Source of the DNA: Ruminococcus sp.
Lineage (GTDB): Bacteria; Bacillota; Clostridia; Oscillospirales; Ruminococcaceae
NCBI GenBank assembly: GCA_017544125.1
Contig: JAFYET010000236.1
Span: forward strand, 1 to 6,427
DNA: 6,427 nucleotides
Direction: 5' to 3'
Under the pieces are notes generated by a model. It made no database searches. It worked only from the letters and a program-made list of their open reading frames with translations, and was not told where the DNA came from. The translations under genes were made by a program, and so were the position numbers. Positions 1 through 6,032 of this stretch are shown one piece after another; position 1 is the stretch's first letter, and each line of letters begins with the position of its first letter.

Positions 1-272
1 ATATGAACCCCGCTGATATAATATCCGAGCTTGCAAAGAACTTCATCGACTGTAAGGCAGACCCCAAGCTCGAGCTGTTTGATGAGATGTTCCACTCAAT
101 GGCGTGCAAAGCCGCAATAAAAGCAAACGACGACAACGATATTTTGGAGCTTCAGTCACTGGTGAATGCCGTTTACGGCAATGATGAGATAAGATACTGC
201 CCCCACGGCAGACCTGTGATGATAAAGCTGACAAAACGTGATATAGAAAAGCAATTTCGCAGAATAGTATGA
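1..272 (+). CDS. mutL: DNA mismatch repair protein MutL, C-terminal end (5' truncated by the window)
   Basis: This is the last roughly 89 residues of MutL, which links MutS mismatch recognition to strand incision. The reading frame is open from the window edge, so the ATG at position 3 is an internal methionine, not the start. The visible part belongs to the C-terminal dimerisation/endonuclease domain. It contains ACKAAIKA (residues 34-41 of the visible part; the family's ACR-type motif), CPHGRP (66-71) and a terminal QFRRI (84-88; the FKR-type motif). In MutL homologues with nicking activity these motifs help form the metal-binding site together with a DQHA-type motif, which would lie upstream. 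This suggests a methyl-independent mismatch repair pathway, as in most Firmicutes. The stop overlaps the miaA start by four bases (ATGA). Identification is firm; endonuclease activity is inferred from partial motifs. Confidence 0.95.
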   Translation, partial: MNPADIISELAKNFIDCKADPKLELFDEMFHSMACKAAIKANDDNDILELQSLVNAVYGNDEIRYCPHGRPVMIKLTKRDIEKQFRRIV

Positions 273-1219
273 GTGATAAAAATAAGATACCCCTTATAGT
301 GGTGTGCGGTCCTACCGCATCGGGCAAGACGGCGCATGCGGTGGAGCTTGCTAAAGTTTATAACGGCGAGGTCATCTCGGCTGACTCTATGCAGATATAC
401 AAGGGTATGTCAATAGCAACAGCCATGCCCACAAAAGATGAGATGCAGGGCATACCTCACCACCTGATAGATTTTTTAGAGCCTGATGTGAAATTCAGCG
501 TGGCAGACTATCTGCCCCTTGCAAGGCAGTGCATAGAAAATGTATACAGCCGTGGCAGGCAGCCTATTATCTGCGGCGGAACGGGGCTTTATATATCCTC
601 GCTGATAAAGAATGTAAGGTTTGAGGAAATAAGATCTGACCCCGCACTCAGGGCAAAGCTCGAAAACGAGTATAAAGAGCTCGGCGCACACGCCATGTGG
701 CTGCGCTTAAATGAGATAGACCCGGAAACAGCCGTGAGCGTGCATGAAAACAACGCCCCCCGTGTTGTCAGGGGTATAGAAGCCTATATGCTCACAGGCA
801 AGACGCTGTCACAGCTTCGGCGTGAGAGCATAACGCAGGAGAGCGATTATCAGAGCTGCATAATAGGTCTTGGCTTTAAGGACAGGGCAGTGCTCTATGA
901 GCGGATAAACAGGCGTGTCGATATCATGGTAAGTGACGGGCTTGTGGAGGAATGCAGGGCTGTCTACGAAACAGGCGGGCTTGAAACTGCCTGCCAGGCT
1001 ATCGGCTATAAGGAGCTTATACCTTATTTTGAGGGCAAAGCCGCACTTTCAGAGTGTATCGGCCTTATCAAGCAGGAGACCAGGCATTACGCCAAAAGGC
1101 AGCTTACATGGTTTAGGCGTATGGAGGGCATAAACTGGGCAGACCCCTCCGAGAGCAGTGATTTTGAAAACTTTTTAAGAAATGTTCAAAAAATTGTAGC
1201 CAAAACGATATTTTTGTGA
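269..1219 (+). CDS. miaA: tRNA dimethylallyltransferase MiaA
   Basis: MiaA transfers a dimethylallyl group from dimethylallyl diphosphate to N6 of adenine 37 in tRNAs that read UNN codons, which stabilises codon pairing. The 316-residue length is normal. Visible motifs in order are the P-loop-like GPTASGKT (residues 14-21), DSMQIYKG (39-46; the aspartate is the expected catalytic base), GGTGLYIS (103-110), PRVVRGIEAY (164-173), QAIGYKE (243-249) and KRQLTWFRR (276-284). The ATG overlaps the mutL stop, and no good Shine-Dalgarno sequence precedes it, so translation is probably coupled to mutL. The mutL-miaA-hfq order is a widely conserved Firmicutes arrangement. The stop codon TGA is also the extended part of a putative promoter for hfq. 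No sign of damage or transfer. Confidence 0.98.
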   Translation: MSDKNKIPLIVVCGPTASGKTAHAVELAKVYNGEVISADSMQIYKGMSIATAMPTKDEMQGIPHHLIDFLEPDVKFSVADYLPLARQCIENVYSRGRQPIICGGTGLYISSLIKNVRFEEIRSDPALRAKLENEYKELGAHAMWLRLNEIDPETAVSVHENNAPRVVRGIEAYMLTGKTLSQLRRESITQESDYQSCIIGLGFKDRAVLYERINRRVDIMVSDGLVEECRAVYETGGLETACQAIGYKELIPYFEGKAALSECIGLIKQETRHYAKRQLTWFRRMEGINWADPSESSDFENFLRNVQKIVAKTIFL

Positions 1220-1230
1220 TATAATATAAT
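1197..1230 (+). promoter_or_regulatory. Putative sigma-A promoter for hfq, with extended -10, overlapping the miaA stop
   Basis: A perfect TATAAT at 1220-1225 is preceded by TG one base upstream (TGATATAAT), an extended -10 element. TAGCCA at 1197-1202 matches four of six -35 consensus bases with a 17-base spacer. A second overlapping TATAAT follows at 1225-1230. Predicted transcription start is near 1232, giving hfq a leader of about 60 bases. The site lies in the largest intergenic gap of the window, which supports it. The region is AT-rich and ATA codons make TATAAT-like strings common in this genome, so it remains a prediction. Confidence 0.55.
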
Positions 1231-1276
1231 TTGGTACTTATATAAACAAAGGTGTGAAAATTTGGCATATAAAGAG

Positions 1277-1294
1277 AAAGGACGATGTGTTATG
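1277..1294 (+). promoter_or_regulatory. hfq ribosome binding site that decides the start
   Basis: AAAGGA at 1277-1282 sits nine bases before ATG 1292. This supports ATG 1292 over the in-frame TTG at 1262, which would add ten residues that Hfq proteins do not have. Confidence 0.8.
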
Positions 1295-1534
1295 AACAAA
1301 AACATCAATCTTCAGGACGTATTTTTAAACCAGGCAAGAAAGGAAAGGATAGCTGTAACTATGTTTTTAACAAACGGCTATCAGTTCAAGGGCACGGTAA
1401 AGGGCTTTGACAGCTATGTTGTGATACTTGATGTAGATGGCAAGCAGAACCTTGTTTACAAGCACGCTATATCTACCATAGTTCCCGCAGCATATATAAA
1501 CCTGCTCGAGAATGCCGACAATAATCAGGAATAA
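1292..1534 (+). CDS. hfq: RNA chaperone Hfq
   Basis: Hfq is a hexameric Sm-fold RNA-binding protein that promotes pairing of small RNAs with mRNAs; in Firmicutes its importance varies between species. The 80-residue protein shows LQDVFLNQ (residues 7-14; Gln8 at the usual proximal-face site), a basic rim patch RKER (16-19), the Sm1 region with FLTNG and KGTVKGFD (33-40), and the Sm2 hallmark YKHAISTI (56-63; Lys57-His58). The tail after residue 66 is short, as is usual in Gram-positive Hfq. Residue 42 is Tyr, where Phe is common in the proximal pore. It follows miaA, its classical neighbour, but is separated from it by a leader with its own likely promoter. The first gene of the cell-envelope block begins 15 bases after it. 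Confidence 0.97.
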   Translation: MNKNINLQDVFLNQARKERIAVTMFLTNGYQFKGTVKGFDSYVVILDVDGKQNLVYKHAISTIVPAAYINLLENADNNQE

Positions 1535-1549
1535 AAGAAGGAATAATAG

Positions 1550-2755
1550 ATGAGATCATCGGCAACTATCAAGGTAATGACAGTTTTGCTGTCGTTATTT
1601 GTAGTGGTTATGGTCGCTTATCAGGTGTATTATCATTTTAACGAAAAGCGTGACACCGTCGAGGCTGAGCTTTATACCTATAACGATAATGTTACAGGGC
1701 GTGGCGTTTTTGTAAGAGATGAGACTGTGATAACATATTCCGGCGGCGGCGTGCTCGAGTATAAATATGCAGATGCGAGCAAGGTGTCAAAGGGCAGCAC
1801 GGTCGCAAACGTGTATGAGAGCGAGAAGGATATACTAAACGTCGGGCGGATAGCGCAGCTTGAAGACAGGATAGCCGAGCTTACAAGGGCAGAGCAGCCG
1901 GGGACTACCGACTATATACAGCCCGAGTCGCTAAAATCTAATATAGATGCTAAGTATAAGCTCTTGATAAGCGCATCAATAGATAATGATTTCGAGACCG
2001 TAAAAAAGTATGAGAACGAGATATCTCAGATAATGAGCATATATAACCTCGTGACAAATGCTACCGACAGCTATGAGGGCGCTGTGTCATCACTTAAAAG
2101 CGAACTCAAAAAGCTGAAAAAGGAAGTCAAGAAGCCCAAGGAAAAGATAGATGCTACCGACACGGGCTATTTTGTCAGCTATGCCGACGGGTATGAGGCA
2201 ACGCTCACCAAAGAAAAATGCGTAAACCTCACCAAGCAGCAGATACTTGATATAGTTGAGGGCAACGATCATGTCGCAAAGCCGCCCAATTCGGCAGGCA
2301 AGCTGCTAAAGGACTACTCCTGCAAGATACTCATGGTCATAGACAATGACGAGAGGGTAGTTTCGGGGCTTTATATCAAGGCGATGCTGAGCGCTTCAAA
2401 GGAAGCTTATAACGTCTATATCGACTCGGTAAAGGACGCAGGCGACGGGCAGAGCATAGTTATACTTTCCTGCGACAGCCTTGATGCTGCACTTGTCAGC
2501 GAGCGTGTTCAGCGAATAGAGCTTGTTTTTGACGATTATACAGGGCTGAAGGTCCCCAGAGAGGCTATACGCTTTAACGATAAGAAAGAAAAGGGCGTGT
2601 ATGTTATCCTCGGGCAGGACGTGCAGTTCAAAAAGATAGATATAATCTACGAGGGCGATGACTACGTGCTCTCAAAGAATACATCGAATGAGGACTATCT
2701 GCTGCTGTATGACCAGATACTACTGGAGGCGGTTAAGAGTGGAAACAGTGAATGA
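1550..2755 (+). CDS. HlyD-like / RND-type periplasmic adaptor family membrane protein
   Basis: This 401-residue protein has one N-terminal membrane segment (about residues 9-28) after a short cytoplasmic start, so the bulk should be extracytoplasmic. The plan is that of HlyD/RND adaptor proteins. A first half of a barrel-sandwich hybrid spans roughly 50-92 (GRGVFVRDE, then VSKGSTVANVYE). A Lys/Glu-rich coiled-coil hairpin follows at about 96-200, then the second sandwich half (GYFVSYADGYE, 206-216). A beta-barrel region ends with GLKVPREAI (332-340), the typical adaptor motif. AGAAGGA seven bases before the ATG supports the start. The end overlaps yggS by 17 bases. No ABC or RND pump gene lies in the window, so the adaptor's partner is unknown. 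The position beside yggS-sepF hints at an envelope or division role, but that is inference. Its exact function is unknown. Confidence 0.8.
   Translation: MRSSATIKVMTVLLSLFVVVMVAYQVYYHFNEKRDTVEAELYTYNDNVTGRGVFVRDETVITYSGGGVLEYKYADASKVSKGSTVANVYESEKDILNVGRIAQLEDRIAELTRAEQPGTTDYIQPESLKSNIDAKYKLLISASIDNDFETVKKYENEISQIMSIYNLVTNATDSYEGAVSSLKSELKKLKKEVKKPKEKIDATDTGYFVSYADGYEATLTKEKCVNLTKQQILDIVEGNDHVAKPPNSAGKLLKDYSCKILMVIDNDERVVSGLYIKAMLSASKEAYNVYIDSVKDAGDGQSIVILSCDSLDAALVSERVQRIELVFDDYTGLKVPREAIRFNDKKEKGVYVILGQDVQFKKIDIIYEGDDYVLSKNTSNEDYLLLYDQILLEAVKSGNSE
2725..2741 (+). promoter_or_regulatory. yggS ribosome binding site selecting a GTG start
   Basis: GGAGG at 2725-2729, inside the end of the HlyD-like gene, lies nine bases before GTG 2739. 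This favours the GTG over the upstream in-frame ATG at 2658, whose extra 27 residues look like out-of-frame hlyD-like sequence, and over GTG 2748, which lies 18 bases away. Confidence 0.75.
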
Positions 2756-3449
2756 CAGAGAAGATTTTGGCTATATCCTTGAAAATTACAAAGAGATATG
2801 CTATAATGTAAATAATGCGAGGGAGAAATACGGCAGGGGCGATGTGAGCATCATGGCCGTTACCAAGACCGTGCCCTACGAAAAGGTGAATTTTGCCATA
2901 GAAAACGGGCTTACACTGCTCGGCGAGAACAGGGTGCAGGAATATCTCTCCAAGAAGGACTTTTACGATAAGCGTGCGCAGGTGCATTTTATAGGGCATT
3001 TGCAGACAAATAAGGTAAAATACATAGCCGACAGCGTATCGCTGATACAGTCGGTAGACAGCCTGAAACTTGCACAGGAGATAGACAAGCACGCACGCAA
3101 AGCATCACGTATAATGGATATCCTGATAGAGATAAATATAGGCGATGAGGCAACAAAGAGCGGTATCGACAGCTCACAGCTGTTTGAGCTTGTATCGGCT
3201 ATCTCAACCCTTGAAAATGTCAGGGTAAAGGGTCTTATGGCTATACCTCCCATCGGTGCGGGAGAAGAGGTTTTTGAAAAGATGAATGAGCTCTTTTGCC
3301 TTACAAAGGAAAAAGGCTTTGATAATGTGTCTATGGATATACTCTCAATGGGTATGTCAGGGGATTATGAAATGGCTATCAAGCATGGCTCAAATCTTAT
3401 CAGGATAGGCACAAAGCTATTCGGTGCAAGAAATTATTTGAAAGGTTGA
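2739..3449 (+). CDS. yggS: YggS/PROSC family pyridoxal phosphate homeostasis protein (YlmE)
   Basis: Proteins of this family bind pyridoxal 5'-phosphate on a single alanine-racemase-like TIM barrel and buffer cellular vitamin B6; no catalytic activity is established. From the GTG start it is 236 residues, the normal length. Motifs are AVTKT (40-44; Lys43 should form the Schiff base with PLP), GENRVQE (62-68), HFIGHLQTNK (83-92), LSMGMSGDY (202-210; phosphate-binding region) and RIGTKLFGAR (222-231). The start overlaps the preceding gene by 17 bases, implying translational coupling. It stands directly before sepF, as ylmE does before ylmF in Bacillus. Its early coding region carries a near-consensus promoter (2779-2807). 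No anomalies in the protein. Confidence 0.96.
   Translation: METVNDREDFGYILENYKEICYNVNNAREKYGRGDVSIMAVTKTVPYEKVNFAIENGLTLLGENRVQEYLSKKDFYDKRAQVHFIGHLQTNKVKYIADSVSLIQSVDSLKLAQEIDKHARKASRIMDILIEINIGDEATKSGIDSSQLFELVSAISTLENVRVKGLMAIPPIGAGEEVFEKMNELFCLTKEKGFDNVSMDILSMGMSGDYEMAIKHGSNLIRIGTKLFGARNYLKG
2779..2807 (+). promoter_or_regulatory. Putative internal sigma-A promoter inside yggS
   Basis: TTGAAA at 2779-2784 matches five of six -35 consensus bases. A 17-base spacer leads to a perfect TATAAT at 2802-2807, with TG at 2799-2800 giving an extended -10. Predicted start is near 2814, within yggS codon 26. It could transcribe sepF, ylmH, divIVA and genes beyond, independently of hfq. The match is stronger than the one before hfq, but it lies in coding sequence and has no experimental support here. 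Confidence 0.55.
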
Positions 3450-3456
3450 ATGAAAA

Positions 3457-3951
3457 ATGAGCATTGGCAATTCTTTTAAGAGTATTTTCTTCGGCAGTGA
3501 GATAATACCCGACGCTGAAACAGAGGAAAATGCTTTTGAAAACGAAAACTATAAAAATGAAGAATATTATGAGGAGGAAACAAAAATGGCACAGGAAAGA
3601 CCTATCAGCGCATACAGCAGCGACTCTTCCAAGGCAAGGGAAACAAGAATAACTTCAAACAGCTCGGTCAGCGGCGCTCTGTCACTTGTTCTTGCAAGAC
3701 CCAATGATTTTTCCGAGGTGACAAATATAGGCAATGACGTAAACGCCGGCAAGACAGTTCTTTTAAACCTTGAAACTGTAAAGAGCGAAGACGCAAGAAG
3801 AATACTTGACTTCCTTTCGGGCGTTGCATATGCTAACGATGCTACTATCAAGATGATGGCTCAGAAGACCTTTGCTATTTACCCCGATAACGTAAAGTTT
3901 GAGGGCAAGGATCTTCTCAACGAGATAGAGAATAACGGCTACAGCTTTTAA
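3457..3951 (+). CDS. sepF: Cell division protein SepF
   Basis: SepF binds FtsZ and tethers it to the membrane, working with or in place of FtsA at the septum. The 164-residue product begins with a short amphipathic segment, SIGNSFKSIFFG (2-13), as expected for the membrane anchor. A low-complexity acidic linker (about 17-42) and a Ser-rich stretch (51-72) follow. The conserved SepF domain (about 74-146) includes LVLARPNDFSEV (77-88), KTVLLNLE (99-106) and RRILDFLSGVAY (114-125). AAAGG at 3441-3445, at the end of yggS, lies 11 bases before the ATG. A second, stronger ribosome binding site precedes Met44 in frame, so a short form lacking the anchor is possible. The stop overlaps the ylmH start by one base. 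ylmG, often next after sepF, is missing. Confidence 0.95.
   Translation: MSIGNSFKSIFFGSEIIPDAETEENAFENENYKNEEYYEEETKMAQERPISAYSSDSSKARETRITSNSSVSGALSLVLARPNDFSEVTNIGNDVNAGKTVLLNLETVKSEDARRILDFLSGVAYANDATIKMMAQKTFAIYPDNVKFEGKDLLNEIENNGYSF
3571..3588 (+). promoter_or_regulatory. Strong internal ribosome binding site and ATG within sepF
   Basis: GAGGAGG at 3571-3577 is followed after eight bases by ATG 3586, in frame as SepF Met44. Sequence and spacing are close to ideal, clearly better than the site at the annotated start. Initiation here would give a 121-residue SepF without the membrane-binding helix and most of the acidic linker. The two GAG codons also encode glutamates in an acidic run, so chance is possible. 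Confidence 0.5.
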
Positions 3952-4727
3952 TGGGGAATAAAGATTTTTCCTTTATTCCGGGGCTCAGTGACGATGAGAG
4001 GATACTGCTTCGCAATATCCTTGATAAATATGAAAAATCGCAGCAGATATACAAGCCGCTTTTCACCTTTTTTCTCGATGAGAGAAAGGCAGAGCTTGCA
4101 AAAACTGTGCTTTCTTCCGTTAAGGCTGAGAACTATGCGTTTTTCGGCGGTTATGAGAGTGCGGGCAGATGCGTGCTGGCACTTTTCCCGGAGGGAACGG
4201 CTGCCGATGAGCTTGAATGGCCTGTAAGACCTGTGACATTTACATACCGTGCTGTTGATAAGCTGACCCACCGTGATATACTCGGCGCTCTTATGTCGCT
4301 TGATATAAAGCGTGAGTGTATAGGTGATATAATTGTCGGTGAGGGCAAAAGCTGCACCTTCGTTTATGAAACGGTGGCAGATGATGTTCTCTTTGTCAGC
4401 AGGATAGGCAGGGTAGGCGTGAAGTCGGGCGAGGACTTTGACGAGTCGATAGTGCCAAAGGTGAGCTTTAAGGAGATAAATGCCACCGTCAGCTCGCTGC
4501 GGATAGACGGCGTTGTTTCAGCTGCCTGCGGCGTTTCGAGAGACAAGGCAGCAGCCCTTATCAGGTCGTCACTTGTAAGCCTTAACTATAAAGAGGTCTC
4601 CTCCGCCTCACAAAAGATAGATATCGGGGGAGTGTTTTCTGTCAGAGGCTACGGCAAATTCGAGCTTTCAGGCTGCCGTGAGACCAAAAAGGGCAGGATA
4701 AATATTGTTGTAAAAAAATATCTTTAG
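3951..4727 (+). CDS. ylmH: YlmH/RqcP family S4-domain RNA-binding protein
   Basis: In Bacillus subtilis YlmH (RqcP) binds obstructed 50S subunits carrying peptidyl-tRNA and works with RqcH during C-terminal alanine tailing of stalled peptides; a role in division has also been discussed because of its location. The 258-residue protein has the typical N-terminal region with FLDERKAELA (41-50), FGGYESAGRCVLALFP (65-80) and THRDILGALMSLDIKRECIG (106-125). A C-terminal S4 domain spans about 181-245 (LRIDGVVSAACGVSR, then KIDIGGVFSVRGYGKF). The ATG overlaps the sepF stop (TAATG), and no Shine-Dalgarno is evident, so translation is probably coupled to sepF. Family identity is strong; the quality-control role is inferred from homology. 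Confidence 0.92.
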   Translation: MGNKDFSFIPGLSDDERILLRNILDKYEKSQQIYKPLFTFFLDERKAELAKTVLSSVKAENYAFFGGYESAGRCVLALFPEGTAADELEWPVRPVTFTYRAVDKLTHRDILGALMSLDIKRECIGDIIVGEGKSCTFVYETVADDVLFVSRIGRVGVKSGEDFDESIVPKVSFKEINATVSSLRIDGVVSAACGVSRDKAAALIRSSLVSLNYKEVSSASQKIDIGGVFSVRGYGKFELSGCRETKKGRINIVVKKYL

Positions 4728-4743
4728 GAGGATGTTATTTATG
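4726..4743 (+). promoter_or_regulatory. divIVA ribosome binding site that decides the start
   Basis: AGGAGG at 4726-4731 overlaps the ylmH stop codon and lies nine bases before ATG 4741. The in-frame ATG at 4732 directly abuts the site and is too close to be used, so the protein begins MLSAGEIR. Confidence 0.85.
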
Positions 4744-5505
4744 CTTAGCGCAGGAGAAATAAGGGCAAAGACCTTTGAGACAACCAAATATGGCTTTGAC
4801 ACCGCAGAGGTGGCAGAGTTTTTAAAGAAGGCAGCTGCCGCACTTGAAGAGGCAGAGGCTAAAAACAGAGAAAGCGAAGAGAAGATAGTTGCTCTCGTTG
4901 AGAAGATAAACGAATACAGAGAGGACGAGGACGCTATCAAGGAAGCACTCCTTACAGCACAGAAGGAGGCTAACAAGATCCTCAACAGCGCAAAGACAGA
5001 GGCAAGGGATATGATAGAATCTGCAAAGACAGAGCAGATAAGAATATCAGAGGAAAGCTCTGCCGAGTGCGAGAGGATAGTAAAGGAGCACAAGGAAAAG
5101 TGTGCTGCACTTATCAAGGAAAATACCGAGGAAACTCAGAGATATATAGTTGATGTCAAGAACCAGTATGCCGAGGAAAAGGCAAACCTTGACAAGCTCA
5201 GGGCTGAGGTGACATACTTCAAGGCAAACCTTACCGAGCTTTATAAGCAGCAGCTCCAGCTTATCATGCAGATACCCGAGATGACAGATGAAGAGCTTGA
5301 TGAGTATGAAGACGGCGCTGAGGAAGAGGAATACTACGACGATGAGCCCGCAGCCGAGGAAGCCGCTTATGTTGAAGAAGCAGCAGAGGCTGAGGAAGAA
5401 GCCCCCGCCGAGGAGAAGCTCGATGAGGTGTTCAGCAGCGAGGCTGTAGAGCCTGTTATACCGAAGAATGACGTTTCCGAGCTCAAGTTCGGAATGAACA
5501 ACTGA
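4741..5505 (+). CDS. divIVA: DivIVA domain cell division/polarity scaffold
   Basis: DivIVA-type proteins assemble at curved membrane, at septa and poles, and recruit division or envelope partners. The 254-residue product starts with the conserved N-terminal domain: EIRAKTFETTKYGFDTAEVA (6-25), then EFLKK. A long Glu/Lys/Ala coiled coil runs from about 28 to 170. An acidic, probably disordered tail follows (about 182-234; roughly half Asp/Glu), ending in a more ordered-looking VSELKFGMNN (245-254). It is longer than the Bacillus protein (about 164 residues), mainly because of this tail. The crossing-loop residues equivalent to Bacillus Phe17-Arg18 appear to be Lys16-Tyr17. It sits after ylmH as in Bacillus. 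In Bacillus ileS follows; here lspA starts at the stop codon, overlapping by one base. Confidence 0.93.
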   Translation: MLSAGEIRAKTFETTKYGFDTAEVAEFLKKAAAALEEAEAKNRESEEKIVALVEKINEYREDEDAIKEALLTAQKEANKILNSAKTEARDMIESAKTEQIRISEESSAECERIVKEHKEKCAALIKENTEETQRYIVDVKNQYAEEKANLDKLRAEVTYFKANLTELYKQQLQLIMQIPEMTDEELDEYEDGAEEEEYYDDEPAAEEAAYVEEAAEAEEEAPAEEKLDEVFSSEAVEPVIPKNDVSELKFGMNN

Positions 5506-6032
5506 TGATGCTGATACTCTCTTTTGTACTGATAATAGTTCTCACGGTGATAGACCAGATCATAAAGCTCGTCATCGTGAAGAATCTATCTGTCGGGCAG
5601 GTCATAAGCCTTATAAAAATCGGCGAAACAAAGGTGCTGGAGCTTACGCATATAAGAAACACGGGCGCTGCCTGGAGCATAATGCAGGGCAAGACCTGGT
5701 TTCTCGTTGTGCTGCCCATAGCCGTGCTTGTTGCGGGCATTGCATTTATGACCGTTAAACGCAAGACGCTCAATAAATTCGAGGTCATATCAATATCAAT
5801 GATAATCGCAGGCGGTATTGGCAACCTTATCGACAGGATAAGGCTCAAAGAGGTAGTTGATTATATCAGCTTCAAGCTCATAGATTTCCCCGTTTTCAAT
5901 TTTGCGGATATCTGCGTTGTTCTGGGCGAGATAATGCTTCTCGCTTATATCTTCTTCTTTGAGGGAGAAAAGGGCAAGCAAAAGGACAAGCCCGACGAAA
6001 AGCCGCAGGAAAAGGCACAGAGCGATGAGTGA
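5505..6032 (+). CDS. lspA: Lipoprotein signal peptidase (signal peptidase II)
   Basis: LspA is an integral membrane aspartyl protease that removes signal peptides from diacylglyceryl-modified prolipoproteins. The 175-residue protein has four hydrophobic segments (about 3-25, 64-84, 93-107 and 133-152). Family motifs are Asp17 in the first helix (VIDQIIK), RNTGAAWS (51-58), GNLIDR (106-111), VVDYI (117-121) and FNFAD (131-135). These hold the conserved aspartates of the active site. After the last helix comes a hydrophilic Lys/Asp/Glu/Pro-rich tail (153-175), longer than usual. The start may be ATG 5505 or ATG 5508; both overlap or abut the divIVA stop and neither has a strong Shine-Dalgarno (GGA at 5491-5493), which suggests coupling. 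rluD overlaps the 3' end by eight bases, as lsp and rluD-type genes are commonly paired. Confidence 0.97.
   Translation: MMLILSFVLIIVLTVIDQIIKLVIVKNLSVGQVISLIKIGETKVLELTHIRNTGAAWSIMQGKTWFLVVLPIAVLVAGIAFMTVKRKTLNKFEVISISMIIAGGIGNLIDRIRLKEVVDYISFKLIDFPVFNFADICVVLGEIMLLAYIFFFEGEKGKQKDKPDEKPQEKAQSDE

Noticed and set aside
14..22. TGATATAAT resembling an extended -10 inside mutL
   Set aside because: The -35 region lies outside the window, and GAT-ATA codons produce this string often here.
1262..1291. TTG start extending hfq by ten residues
   Set aside because: Hfq proteins begin near the ATG at 1292, which has AAAGGA nine bases upstream. A weak AAAGGTG precedes the TTG, so the alternative is not fully excluded.
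2658..2738. Upstream ATG extension of yggS
   Set aside because: The added 27 residues overlap the HlyD-like gene in another frame and precede the normal YggS N-terminus; GTG 2739 has a good ribosome binding site.
2733..3092. 119-codon minus-strand open frame opposite yggS
   Set aside because: Fully antisense to a well-supported gene, with no recognisable domain.
3110..3115. TATAAT inside yggS
   Set aside because: No acceptable -35 at 16-18 bases and no TG extension.
3567..3851. 94-codon minus-strand open frame opposite sepF
   Set aside because: Antisense to the conserved SepF domain; no start signal or protein family resemblance.
4325..4333. TGATATAAT inside ylmH
   Set aside because: The nearest -35-like TTGATA (4300-4305) is 22 bases away, too far, and the string comes from common Asp-Ile-Ile codons.
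4668..5117. 149-codon minus-strand open frame opposite divIVA
   Set aside because: Its Ser/Ala/Leu-rich composition is what the reverse complement of a Glu/Lys/Ala coiled coil gives; no ribosome binding site or family resemblance.
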